Shown one piece after another: positions 44,509 through 53,262 of a stretch of 64,000 bases of DNA. Source of the stretch: Oricola cellulosilytica (GTDB taxonomy: Bacteria > Pseudomonadota > Alphaproteobacteria > Rhizobiales > Rhizobiaceae); contig NZ_JAINFK010000001.1 of NCBI RefSeq assembly GCF_019966575.1, forward strand, positions 186,001-250,000. The letters run 5' to 3'. A program made the position numbers and the translations under genes. The first letter of the stretch is position 1. Each line of letters starts with the position of its first letter. The notes under the pieces were generated by a model, which worked only from the letters and a program-made list of their open reading frames with translations, had not been told where the DNA came from and made no database searches.

Positions 44509-45135
44509 GTGACGCAAGCGATCGATTACTATTTCTACTCGGCCTCGCCATTCACCTACCTCGGCCACAAGGCGATCACCGAAGTCGCGGCCAGGCACGG
44601 CGCCAGGTTGAACTACAAGCCCGTCAACCTGATGGGCCTGTGGGAGGTGTCAGGCGCCGTCCCGCCGGCGAAGCGGCCTCCGGTACGCCAGCGCTACCGG
44701 CTGGTCGAACTCGCGCGGGTTGCCGACTTCCGTGGCCTCCCGATCAACATCAAACCGGCGCATTTTCCGGTCGACGCTACGCTTGCCGACCTGACGGTTG
44801 CAGCGATCGCCGATCCCGGCGGCGATCCGAACGGCTACATGGCCACACTCTTCTCTGCCTGCTGGGCCGAGGACAAAAACCTTGCGGATGAGGCCGTGCT
44901 GCGTGAACTGCTTTCGGCGGCTGGGCATGACGCCGACGGCGTGATCGAGCACGCAAAGACGGACAAGATCGCCGCGATCCGCGCAAGGAACACCGAAGAG
45001 GCAATTGCGGCCGACGCTGTCGGGGTTCCGGCTTTCGTTCTGAACGGCGAGGTATTCTGGGGCCAGGACAGGATCGAATATATCGACCAAGCGCTGACGA
45101 GCGGCCGCGGACCGTTCATTGTCACCGCCGAGTAA
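44509..45135 (+). CDS. 2-hydroxychromene-2-carboxylate isomerase / DsbA-like family protein (208 aa)
   Basis: A thioredoxin-fold kappa-class GST-like enzyme: IDYYFYSASPFTYLGHKAI at the N-terminus with the glutathione-contact Ser/Pro, then a helical insertion and the conserved VGVPAFVLNGEVFWGQDRIEYI near the C-terminus (cis-Pro). It has no CxxC, so it is an isomerase-type rather than an oxidoreductase. GTG start at 44509 with AAAGGA upstream. Confidence 0.9.
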   Translation: MTQAIDYYFYSASPFTYLGHKAITEVAARHGARLNYKPVNLMGLWEVSGAVPPAKRPPVRQRYRLVELARVADFRGLPINIKPAHFPVDATLADLTVAAIADPGGDPNGYMATLFSACWAEDKNLADEAVLRELLSAAGHDADGVIEHAKTDKIAAIRARNTEEAIAADAVGVPAFVLNGEVFWGQDRIEYIDQALTSGRGPFIVTAE

Positions 45136-45159
45136 GAGGCTTGTGAAACGGCCGCCGCA

Positions 45160-45175
45160 GAGGTATTTATTCCTC
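45160..45175. promoter_or_regulatory. Possible operator before the S24 repressor gene
   Basis: An imperfect dyad GAGG-N8-CCTC around an AT-rich core 24 nt before the gene start; a plausible self-binding site, not proven. Confidence 0.3.
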
Positions 45176-45198
45176 ATTGAGTTTCGGTCAGGACAATT

Positions 45199-45876
45199 AT
45201 GCTTTCACACGCGCGCATTTGGGCGGCCATCGACGCGCTAGCCGCGCGTCACGACCTGTCGGCTTCCGGCCTTGCCAAGCGTGCGGGGCTGGACTCCACC
45301 ACCTTCAACAAGTCGAAGCGCTTTGCCGCAGACGGACGTCCGCGCTGGCCGTCGACGGAATCGCTCGCCAAGATCATGGAAGCCACGGGCTCCTCGCTCG
45401 ACGACTTCCTTGCGTTGGTCCGTCCACGGCGCTCGGCCGGGTCCATCGGGCGCCCCAACGGATCGCCCTCAGTTCAACCCGTGAACTTGCGGGAAGTCCC
45501 GCTGCTCGGACTCGCGCAGGCCGGCGATGGCGGCTTCTTCGACGACGCCGGGTTTCCCGCAGGACAGGGCTGGGACACCGTCTCCTTCCCGGGGAAGGAT
45601 TTCGAGGACGGATGTTACGCGCTCGAGATATCGGGCGACAGCATGCTTCCGCTGTACCGCGAGGGCGACAAGATCATCGTCGCTCCGAGCGAGCAATTGC
45701 GCCGGGGCGACCGCGTCGTGGTCAAGACGCGCGACGGCGAGGTGATGGCGAAAACCCTGCTGCGGCGCACGCCCGAGCTCGTCGAACTTCAGTCCGCCAA
45801 TCCCGATCACCCCGACCGGACGTTTCCGGCCGGCGAGATCGAGTGGATCGCCCGCATCGTCTGGGCAAGCCAGTAG
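45199..45876 (+). CDS. Helix-turn-helix S24-family (LexA/CI-like) protein (225 aa)
   Basis: An N-terminal HTH (SASGLAKRAGLDSTTFNKSK) with a ~30-residue linker, then an S24 peptidase domain. The catalytic Ser is S148 in ISGDSMLPLYREGD and the catalytic Lys K185 in EVMAKTLL. An Ala-Gly pair at A108-G109 (LAQAGDGG) matches the self-cleavage site of LexA/CI repressors. It is encoded alone with no phage genes near, so it is probably a chromosomal regulator. Confidence 0.88.
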   Translation: MLSHARIWAAIDALAARHDLSASGLAKRAGLDSTTFNKSKRFAADGRPRWPSTESLAKIMEATGSSLDDFLALVRPRRSAGSIGRPNGSPSVQPVNLREVPLLGLAQAGDGGFFDDAGFPAGQGWDTVSFPGKDFEDGCYALEISGDSMLPLYREGDKIIVAPSEQLRRGDRVVVKTRDGEVMAKTLLRRTPELVELQSANPDHPDRTFPAGEIEWIARIVWASQ

Positions 45877-45959
45877 AAGCCGTCGGCCGGGGATTTGCAC
45901 GGCGCCCTGACAGCCCCCATATCGTCGCCGGAAACGCTTGATCACCATTCGGAGAAGAC

Positions 45960-46268
45960 ATGGCAAAGCCCGTTACCGTCACGATTTCACATGAACTGGG
46001 CCGCGCCGAGGCCGCGCAACGCATCCGCAACGGCTTCGACAAGGTCGGCGACGGGCTTGGCTTCGCCGTCAAGCTGAACCAGCGCTGGGAGGACGACACG
46101 CTGCATTTCGGCGCACGCACCATGGGCCAGGCGATCGACGGAACCGTGGTGGTCGAGGACGAACAGGTTACGATCACGGTCGTGCTGCCCGGCCTGCTCG
46201 CCGGTATGGCGGACAAGATCATGGGCAGCATCAGGAAGCAGAGCACCATCCTTCTGGAGAAGAAGTAG
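45960..46268 (+). CDS. Polyhydroxyalkanoic acid system family protein (102 aa)
   Basis: A small protein with VTISHELGRAEAAQRIRNGFDKV at the N-terminus and a beta-rich centre (LHFGARTMGQAIDGTVVVEDEQVTI), matching the PHA_gran_rgn family. Some members are linked with polyhydroxyalkanoate granules, but no PHA genes are adjacent, so the function is uncertain. GGAG lies about 6 nt before ATG at 45960. Convergent with lysS, 14 nt apart. Confidence 0.85.
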   Translation: MAKPVTVTISHELGRAEAAQRIRNGFDKVGDGLGFAVKLNQRWEDDTLHFGARTMGQAIDGTVVVEDEQVTITVVLPGLLAGMADKIMGSIRKQSTILLEKK

Positions 46269-46282
46269 CACCCTAAATTCGG

Positions 46283-47947
46283 CTACACGATCAGTTCGCC
46301 CGCGAGCGCCTTGTTGATCAGCGCGACGGTTTCGCTCAGGCCATAAAGCGCGACGAACGAGCCGAAGCGGGGACCTCGATCCTGCCCGAGCAGGACTTGG
46401 TACAGCATTTGGAACCAGTCGCCCGTCACAGCGGGACCGCCGTCAGGTCCCTTCTTGACGGGATCCTGATACCGTTCGAAGCTGCGGCCGACGTCGAGCA
46501 TGGCATCCTGGATCACGGCGCCGTCGCTGCCGTCGGGAAGCGCGTCGAGTGCGGCGGCGAGCTGGGCCAACGCGTCGCGTTCGACATCGTCGGGTGCACG
46601 GAAGGTCTTTGACGGCTTCACGAAGTCGTCGAAATACCGGATCGCATAGCCGACAAGTTCGTCGAGCTTTGGATGGCTCGCCGCCGTAACTCCGGGCGCG
46701 TAGCGCGAGATGAAGCCCCACAGCACGTTCTTGTCATGCGCGTTCGACGCGCTGACCAGATTCAGCAGCATCGCGAACGGCACCGGCATGTCGCCGGCAG
46801 GCGGGTTGCCGGAATGGAGGTGCCAGACAGGATTGTTGAGGCGTCCCGCCCAGTCCTGCCGCTCATAGGCGCTAAGGAAAGTGAAATACTCGTCGACGGC
46901 CTTGGGAATGACGTCGAAATAAAGGCGTTTGGCCGTGCGCGGCTTCTGGAACATGTAAAGCGAGAGGCTCTCGGTGGGTGCGTAGGTCAGCCACTCGTCG
47001 ATGGTCAGGCCGTTGCCCTTCGACTTGGAGATCTTTTCGCCATTTTGGTCGAGGAAAAGTTCGTAGACATAGTGCTCGGGCGGACGGCCGCCGAGCGCCG
47101 CGCAGATGCGGTCATAGACCGGCATGTTCGGACCGTGATCCTTGCCGAACATCTCGAAATCGACGCCGAGCGCTGCCCAGCGCGCCCCGAAGTCCGGCTT
47201 CCACTGCAGCTTCACCTGGCCCCCTGTGACCGGCTGTGTGACTTCCTCGCCGTCTTCCACATAGGTGACGGTTCCCGCCTTCGCATCGACCGACTGCATC
47301 GGCACGTAGAGCACGCGACCGGTCTTCGGCGAGATCGGCAGAAACGGCGAATAGGTCGCGCGGCGTTCCTCGCCCAGGGTGGGCAGCATGATGTCCATGA
47401 TCGCGTCGTAGCGTTCCGCCACGCGCAGCAGGATTTCGTCGAACCGGCCCGACTTGTAATAGTCCGTCGCACTGGCGAATTCGTAATCGAAACCGAACGT
47501 GTCGAGGAACCGGCGCAGCATCGCGTTGTTGTGATGGCCGAAACTCTCGTAACCACCGCCGAACGGATTCGGCACGACGGTCAGAGGCTTGTGCAGATGC
47601 GGTTCCAGAAAGGCTCTGTCCGGAACGTTGTCCGGAATCTTGCGCATGCCGTCCATGTCGTCGGAAAAGCAGAGAAGCTTCGTCGCCACCTTACCTTCCG
47701 TCAGCACGCGGAACGCGTTGCGCACCATGGTCGTGCGGGCGACCTCGCCGAACGTGCCGATATGCGGCAGCCCGGATGGGCCGTATCCGGTTTCGAAGAG
47801 CACCGTTTTGGGAAAGCCGCTCTTCTCGTAACGCTTGACGATCTTGCGCGCCTCCTCAAACGGCCACGCCTTCGATTTGGCGGCCGCCTCCAGCATTTCC
47901 GGATGGAGGTCGAGTTCGGGCAGGGGCGCGCTGGCGCTCATCGTCAT
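46283..47947 (-). CDS. lysS: Class I lysyl-tRNA synthetase (554 aa)
   Basis: Charges tRNA-Lys. It belongs to the class I form usual in alphaproteobacteria and archaea. The HIGH signature reads [11 protein letters not shown] (about residue 58) and the KMSKS signature EKISKSKG (about 300). The anticodon-binding C-terminal region follows. The alternative class II enzyme is not in the window. The start has two nearby in-frame ATGs (MTMSA). Confidence 0.96.
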   Translation of the reverse strand: MTMSASAPLPELDLHPEMLEAAAKSKAWPFEEARKIVKRYEKSGFPKTVLFETGYGPSGLPHIGTFGEVARTTMVRNAFRVLTEGKVATKLLCFSDDMDGMRKIPDNVPDRAFLEPHLHKPLTVVPNPFGGGYESFGHHNNAMLRRFLDTFGFDYEFASATDYYKSGRFDEILLRVAERYDAIMDIMLPTLGEERRATYSPFLPISPKTGRVLYVPMQSVDAKAGTVTYVEDGEEVTQPVTGGQVKLQWKPDFGARWAALGVDFEMFGKDHGPNMPVYDRICAALGGRPPEHYVYELFLDQNGEKISKSKGNGLTIDEWLTYAPTESLSLYMFQKPRTAKRLYFDVIPKAVDEYFTFLSAYERQDWAGRLNNPVWHLHSGNPPAGDMPVPFAMLLNLVSASNAHDKNVLWGFISRYAPGVTAASHPKLDELVGYAIRYFDDFVKPSKTFRAPDDVERDALAQLAAALDALPDGSDGAVIQDAMLDVGRSFERYQDPVKKGPDGGPAVTGDWFQMLYQVLLGQDRGPRFGSFVALYGLSETVALINKALAGELIV

Positions 47948-48110
47948 GACTTTCTGGATTTCAGGATCGTTGAAACGCCGCTTTCTAGGTCAAGAACCTT
48001 CGCTTGAGAAGTCCCGCGGACATGCAGGCGCGATGCGTTGTTCCGCCGCGCCTGCTTGCGTGGCGGCATGGGCGGCATTACGTACGGACCAGCAAAACGA
48101 GAGGGGACCA

Positions 48111-48521
48111 ATGAGCACCGTTTCGCAGCAGGAAGCGCTGGTATTCGTCATGGTGACGATGGCGGCGGCAGACTCCAACCTTTCCGAGCGCGAATTGTCG
48201 CGGATCGGCAATCTCGTCGACACGCTTCCGGTGTTCGATGGCTACAGCCGGGACCAGCTGGTCGACACCGCCAATCGCTGCACTGCGATTCTGAACGAGC
48301 CGAACGGCCTCGACAAGATTCTCGGCATCATCCGCGAAGGCGTTCCGGAGCGGCTCCACGACACGGCCTATGCCGTCGGAACCGAGATCGCCGCCGCAGA
48401 TCTCCATGTCGAGCAGGAAGAGTTGCGTTTCCTGCAGATGCTGCGCGACGAACTCGACCTTGACAAGCTGGTCGTCGCGGCGATCGAGCGCTCCGCGCGT
48501 GCGCGTTTCCGGCTTCCCTGA
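48111..48521 (+). CDS. TerB-family (tellurite resistance-like) protein (136 aa)
   Basis: An all-helical protein with two pseudo-repeats carrying acidic DxN/ExxE-like metal sites: MAAADSNLSERELSRIGNL (about residue 17) and EIAAADLHVEQEELRFL (about 91). TerB-like folds bind divalent cations and act in membrane-stress responses. Start at 48111 has GAGGGGA upstream; the frame is open upstream to 47835, opposite lysS, and is not coding there. Confidence 0.85.
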   Translation: MSTVSQQEALVFVMVTMAAADSNLSERELSRIGNLVDTLPVFDGYSRDQLVDTANRCTAILNEPNGLDKILGIIREGVPERLHDTAYAVGTEIAAADLHVEQEELRFLQMLRDELDLDKLVVAAIERSARARFRLP

Positions 48522-48583
48522 CCTGCCTGCGGCTGACGCAATCGTGAATTGCACGGTCATGCGGGCGGTCCGACATACCGGCT

Positions 48584-49393
48584 GTGATGATTGAATTTTC
48601 CGAAGCCACCATCCGGCTCGCTGCCTTTCTCGCGATCTTCGCGGCGATGGCGGCCTATGAGCTATGGTCGCCGCGCCTCGAACGGGCGGAGATGACGGGT
48701 GCGATGAAATCGAAACGCTGGTTCACGAATTTGTCCATGGTGGTGATCTCGTCGATATGCCTCAGGCTGCTGTTCCCGGCTGCCGCTGTGGGCACCGCGC
48801 TCTATGCGGAAAGCCGGGGCTGGGGCCTGTTTCGCCAGCTCGGTGCTCCCGCCGCGCTCGCCGGCATCGTCTCGTTCTTCATCCTCGACCTCGCTGTCTG
48901 GCTCGAACACCTTGCGAGCCACAAGATCCCGATCCTTTGGCGGATTCACAGGATGCATCACTCCGACAACGGCTTCGACGTGACGACAGCGTTGCGGTTC
49001 CACCCGCTGGAAATCGTGCTCTCGATGTTCTGGAAAGCGGCCGTGGTCATCGCGCTCGGCGCTCCGGTCGCGGCGGTTCTGGTTTTCGAGATCGTCCTCA
49101 ACGGCACCTCGATGTTCAATCACTCGAACATCGACCTGCCGCAGCCGATAGACAAAGCCGTGCGCAAGATCATCGTGACGCCCGACATGCACCGCGTGCA
49201 CCACTCCAGCGAAAGACGCGAAACCGATTCAAACTATGGCTTCAACTTCTCCTTCTGGGACCGGATTTTCCGCACCTATTTGCCGCAGCCGAAGCTTGGT
49301 CACAAAGACATGGAAATCGGCCTCAAGGACTACCGCGGAGCTTTCTCATCCGGTCTCGTCTGGACGCTCGGCCTTCCCTTCCGCCGGCGCTGA
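48584..49393 (+). CDS. Sterol desaturase/fatty acid hydroxylase family membrane protein (269 aa)
   Basis: A di-iron integral membrane oxygenase. The His clusters are present: EHLASHK (HxxxxH, about residue 108), HRMHHSDN (HxxHH, about 122) and TPDMHRVHHS (about 205). About four TM segments flank them. In bacteria such enzymes hydroxylate or desaturate carotenoids, fatty acids or lipids. The 3' end overlaps the convergent solute-binding protein gene by 48 nt (49346-49393). Confidence 0.92.
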   Translation: MMIEFSEATIRLAAFLAIFAAMAAYELWSPRLERAEMTGAMKSKRWFTNLSMVVISSICLRLLFPAAAVGTALYAESRGWGLFRQLGAPAALAGIVSFFILDLAVWLEHLASHKIPILWRIHRMHHSDNGFDVTTALRFHPLEIVLSMFWKAAVVIALGAPVAAVLVFEIVLNGTSMFNHSNIDLPQPIDKAVRKIIVTPDMHRVHHSSERRETDSNYGFNFSFWDRIFRTYLPQPKLGHKDMEIGLKDYRGAFSSGLVWTLGLPFRRR

Positions 49394-50269
49394 GCCGACG
49401 GGTCCATCGGAAAACGGATTGAGCGGGAAGTAGCGGGTGAAAATCTCACGATACGTCCCGTCCTCTTCGAGAGACTTCAGTGCCGAGTCGATTGCCTCCG
49501 CGAGGCTGGCGCTGTCCTGCCGCATGACGATGACCATGCCCCTGCCCAGGAAATGCTCCGACAGGAACGGGCCGGAGACGAAGTCGCAGCAGTCCTGCGA
49601 GGCGGTCGAGCCCAACCAGAACGCCAGGCCGACGCCGTCGGCAAAGATGAAATCGGCGTCGCCGGATAGAAGCGCCGCATGGGCATCCTCGATCGTGTCG
49701 ACAGGAACCGCCGTCGCCTTGGGAAACCATGCGGCAAGCATCGCCGCATGGGCGCTCTGCGCGACAACGGCCACCTTCTTGCCAGCGGTCAGCGGCGTCA
49801 TGTCGTCGGCGTCAGCGGCCCCGGCGTCCCTGCGTGCCGCAAACCGCGCGGGAAATCGGAAATAGGGCGCGGAAACCTCGCGCGTGGCGCGCAGCTCCGC
49901 CGTCACGCGATGTCCGGCGATGATCGCTTCGCCGCGCTTTCCCTCGAGGGTCGCATCGAGTTCGTCCCAGGGCATTGCCTGGATTTCGCACTTGTCCACG
50001 ATATCCAGTTCCACGCACAACGCCCGGGCGAGATCGACATTGAACCCCGCCACACGGCCTTGCGCATCGGCGAAATTGAACGGCGGAAAATCGAGCGAGG
50101 TCAAAAAGCGCAAACGCGGAAGCCCAGCCAGGCTGGGCCGTGCGAGGCGTTCGTTCGGATCGAAAAACCGCGGTACGTCCTGAGCCGATGCGACACGGAC
50201 ATAGGGCGTCGCCGCGAGGGCAAGCGCGATCGCAAGGCCGGCGATTAACAGGGAGGGTCGATGGGTCAT
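49346..50269 (-). CDS. Periplasmic amino-acid-type substrate-binding protein (307 aa)
   Basis: A signal peptide (MTHRPSLLIAGLAIALALAA) precedes a type 2 periplasmic-binding domain: LRFLTSLDFPPFNFADAQGRVAGFNVDLARALC, then AIIAGHRVTAELRATREVSAPYFRF and FADGVGLAFWL. The start at 50269 is preferred over 50329. No permease or ATPase genes lie alongside, so it may serve a remote transporter or as a sensor. The stop lies 48 nt inside the convergent desaturase gene. Confidence 0.88.
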   Translation of the reverse strand: MTHRPSLLIAGLAIALALAATPYVRVASAQDVPRFFDPNERLARPSLAGLPRLRFLTSLDFPPFNFADAQGRVAGFNVDLARALCVELDIVDKCEIQAMPWDELDATLEGKRGEAIIAGHRVTAELRATREVSAPYFRFPARFAARRDAGAADADDMTPLTAGKKVAVVAQSAHAAMLAAWFPKATAVPVDTIEDAHAALLSGDADFIFADGVGLAFWLGSTASQDCCDFVSGPFLSEHFLGRGMVIVMRQDSASLAEAIDSALKSLEEDGTYREIFTRYFPLNPFSDGPVGSAPAEGKAERPDETG

Positions 50270-50472
50270 GATGTCGAGTAGCGCAGATTGGCGGCCCGAT
50301 CCAGATCGAAGAAGGGTGTGAACCGTCACGCTGCAACCTCTGCTTGCATTTCTCTGCTTTCCTCATACACTTCTCCGCAGTATTTTTTGATGTTTGTGTG
50401 GGGATACGTTTCCGGGGGGTAGTAATTCCGGATCGAGCTGCAAGTCTGGCGCGGCGCAAGCCAAACGTCCTG

Positions 50473-52392
50473 ATGCGTCATGAACCCATCACGGAGCGGT
50501 TGAAATCCGTGCCGCGGGCGGCTCCGCCCGACAATTCGGTTCCAGCGGCCAACCAGAATCGGCTCTGTCCCTCGGTCGCCTTTCTCCAGGAGTACAAGTT
50601 TCCCTATCGCTATCTTTCTACCGCGAACAGCGCCGCCATCAGGAACGGAACCACGGCGGCCACAGAGCTTCTGACGCGCGGCTTGATCTCCGAGGACGCG
50701 TATTATCGCACTTGGGCGGGACATCACGGACTCGACTATGTTGACCCCGAACTGGTCGGCGAGGCGCTTACGAGACGCGACCCCTCCGCTGCTCCTGCCC
50801 TCGCCCGCAGGGCGGCCTGGTGCGGGGTGGCCAACCGCGGAGTGCTGCCCCTACAGGCGCCGGCCCCGGGATCATACCATCCGGAAGCCTTCCGTTTCGG
50901 GGGAGGTCACGCGTGCGCTTCCCAAACCTCGATCACATCGCCATCGGCCCTGCGCAGCGCGCTGATCCGCAGAACCCGCCACGATCTTGCCGAGAGGGCG
51001 AGCGAGGAGCTGGCGACGAACATGCCCGAACACTCGGCAAAGTTCGGTGCGGGCGCGTGGCACGGATTTGCCATCGGCGGAGCCCTCGTCGCGACCCTTT
51101 CAGGACTGCTGATCGCGCCCGGAGGCACGCTGCTTACGGTCCATGCGGCCTTGTCGATCTTCTTCCTTTCCTGCGTACTCCTGCGCGTGGTCGCCGCGCT
51201 CGCCTATCGCCCGAGGGCCGTGTGTGAACTGCGGAAGATCCCCAACCACCGACGGCCCGTCTATTCCGTCATCGTCGCTCTTCACGAGGAAGCGCCGGTC
51301 GTTCCGGACCTTGTGCAATCGCTGAAAAGCCTTCGTTGGCCGGCATCGAAACTCGAGATCAAGCTGGTCTGCGAGGATGGAGACGCCGCCACGGCCAAGG
51401 CTCTCGTGGCCCAACGGCTGGATCGACGGTTCGAGGTCATCACCACGCCGCTTACCGGACCGCAGACCAAGCCTAAGGCCCTCAATTTCGCGATGCCGTT
51501 CTGCACCGGGGAATTCATCACGCTCTTCGACGCGGAGGACCGCCCGCATCCCGACCAACTCGAGGAGGCCTGGCAAATATTCCGAGAAAGCGACGCGGCG
51601 CTCGGCGCGCTGCAGGCGCCCCTGGTTATCGCCAACCCGCGCCACAATCTGCTGACCACCATGTTCCATCTCGAATTCGCGGCGCTGTTCCGCGGCATTT
51701 TGCAGTGGCTCGCGGATCGCGACCTTCCGATTCCCCTCGGCGGCACCTCCACCCATTTTCGGCGCGAGGCGATCGAGCGGGTCGGCGGGTGGGACGCCTA
51801 CAACGTCACCGAAGACGCCGATCTCGGCTTTCGGCTTTGGCGATCGGGTTATCGTATCGGCGTCCTTACCCGGCCGACCTATGAAGACGCTCCGGAAACC
51901 GTTGCGGTGTGGCTCAGGCAACGCACGCGCTGGATCAAGGGATGGTTGCAGACCTGGATCGTCCGCACGCGCCGCGCAACGCTGCGGTGCCGCGGACAAA
52001 GGCTTTCCGCAAACCTGGTCATGCACACGCTTCTGGCGGGCACGGTGGTCTCGGCGCTGTTCTATCCCTTCACCATCGTGACGGTCGCAGCCGTGGCGCT
52101 GATTTCGGCGGCGAACGAAGGAATACGGCCCGCCTACGGATATCTGGCCATGCTCGACCTCGGCAACATCGTGCTCAGCTTCGGCGCATTCACCGCATTG
52201 TCTTTTCGCACTCTGGATCGCCGGCTGCGTGGCGTTGCGCTGAAGAGGCTGCCTGCCCTGCCCCTCTACTGGCTGCTCGGGTCGCTGGCCGGCTGGAGAG
52301 CGGTACGTCAGTATTTCTCGGAGCCGTTCCTGTGGGAAAAAACCCCGCACAAGGCGCACGACCCGGATGGCGATTTCCATCATATGTGCTAA
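50473..52392 (+). CDS. Membrane glycosyltransferase family 2 with N-terminal MshEN-like domain (639 aa)
   Basis: About residues 40-100 resemble the MshEN/GspE N-terminal domain (LLTRGLISEDAYYRTWAGHHGLDYVDPE) that binds c-di-GMP in some proteins. Two TM helices follow, then a GT2 domain: VYSVIVALHEEAPVVPDL, FDAEDRPHPDQLEEA (DxD about 353), TEDADLGFRLW and QRTRWIKGW (QxxRW), with several C-terminal TM helices. Layout like cellulose-synthase-type processive enzymes. Start uncertain: ATG at 50473 lacks a clear ribosome-binding site; the frame is open to 50344. Confidence 0.88.
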   Translation: MRHEPITERLKSVPRAAPPDNSVPAANQNRLCPSVAFLQEYKFPYRYLSTANSAAIRNGTTAATELLTRGLISEDAYYRTWAGHHGLDYVDPELVGEALTRRDPSAAPALARRAAWCGVANRGVLPLQAPAPGSYHPEAFRFGGGHACASQTSITSPSALRSALIRRTRHDLAERASEELATNMPEHSAKFGAGAWHGFAIGGALVATLSGLLIAPGGTLLTVHAALSIFFLSCVLLRVVAALAYRPRAVCELRKIPNHRRPVYSVIVALHEEAPVVPDLVQSLKSLRWPASKLEIKLVCEDGDAATAKALVAQRLDRRFEVITTPLTGPQTKPKALNFAMPFCTGEFITLFDAEDRPHPDQLEEAWQIFRESDAALGALQAPLVIANPRHNLLTTMFHLEFAALFRGILQWLADRDLPIPLGGTSTHFRREAIERVGGWDAYNVTEDADLGFRLWRSGYRIGVLTRPTYEDAPETVAVWLRQRTRWIKGWLQTWIVRTRRATLRCRGQRLSANLVMHTLLAGTVVSALFYPFTIVTVAAVALISAANEGIRPAYGYLAMLDLGNIVLSFGAFTALSFRTLDRRLRGVALKRLPALPLYWLLGSLAGWRAVRQYFSEPFLWEKTPHKAHDPDGDFHHMC

Positions 52393-52470
52393 TCGAAAGC
52401 CCTGCGGGCGGGGTCATCCCGTTCCGGCCGATCCAGTTCCTGCCGTAATCCGGACCTAGCGCTACCGGCA

Positions 52471-53262
52471 ATGTCCCGTCTCAAAGCACTTATCGAATCC
52501 CCGAAATTCGAACAGGCGATCGTTACGCTGATCATAATCAACGCCGTGACCCTTGGCTTGGAAACGTCGCCCGCCGTGATGAACGCCGCGGGGACGCTGA
52601 TCGTCGCGTTGGATCGCGCGATTCTTGCCGTCTTCGTTGTCGAACTGCTCGCCAAATTCATCGTCTACCGGCTCGATTTCTTCCGCAGCCCCTGGCGGAT
52701 CTTCGACCTTCTCGTCGTCAGCATCGCGCTGATGCCGGCCACCGGCGCGTTCTCGGTGTTGCGTGCGCTGCGCATCCTGCGCGTCATGCGCCTCGTCAGC
52801 GTCGTACCGTCGCTGCGGCGGGTCATCGGCGGCCTCCTCGCCGCACTTCCCGGCATGGGCTCGATCCTGCTGCTGCTCGGCCTGTTCTTCTACGTCTTCT
52901 CGGTGATGGCGACGAAGCTCTTCGGCGCCGCTTTCCCGGAATGGTTCGGCACCATCCCCGCGTCGGCCTATTCGCTTTTCCAGGTCATGACGCTGGAGAG
53001 CTGGTCGATGGGTATCGTCCGGCCGGTCATGGAGGTGTTCCCGTGGGCATGGGCATTCTTCATCCCGTTCATCCTCTGCACCACCTTCACCGTGCTCAAC
53101 CTGTTCATCGGTGTCGTGGTGTCGGCGATGCAGAAGGAGCACGACGAGGAGGCTGCCAGCGATCGCGCGTCACTGCATGACGAACAGGCGGTCATTCTGG
53201 AGGAAATCGGCAAGCTGCGTACCGAGATACGGGCGCTGCGCGGCCGCGACCTTGCGGACTAG
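52471..53262 (+). CDS. Voltage-gated (NaChBac-like) ion channel (263 aa)
   Basis: A six-TM, one-pore subunit forming tetramers. The S4 segment carries Arg every third residue (VLRALRILRVMRLVSVVPSLRR, about 97-118). The pore filter is TLESWSM (174-180), characteristic of sodium-selective bacterial channels. After S6 comes a coiled-coil tail (HDEQAVILEEIGKLRTEIRALR). Its stop overlaps the convergent dcd stop in CTAG (53259-53262). Confidence 0.94.
   Translation: MSRLKALIESPKFEQAIVTLIIINAVTLGLETSPAVMNAAGTLIVALDRAILAVFVVELLAKFIVYRLDFFRSPWRIFDLLVVSIALMPATGAFSVLRALRILRVMRLVSVVPSLRRVIGGLLAALPGMGSILLLLGLFFYVFSVMATKLFGAAFPEWFGTIPASAYSLFQVMTLESWSMGIVRPVMEVFPWAWAFFIPFILCTTFTVLNLFIGVVVSAMQKEHDEEAASDRASLHDEQAVILEEIGKLRTEIRALRGRDLAD

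Noticed and set aside
46673-48007. A 444-codon open frame antisense to lysS
   Set aside because: Shadow of the GC-rich lysS gene; no family, no ribosome-binding site.
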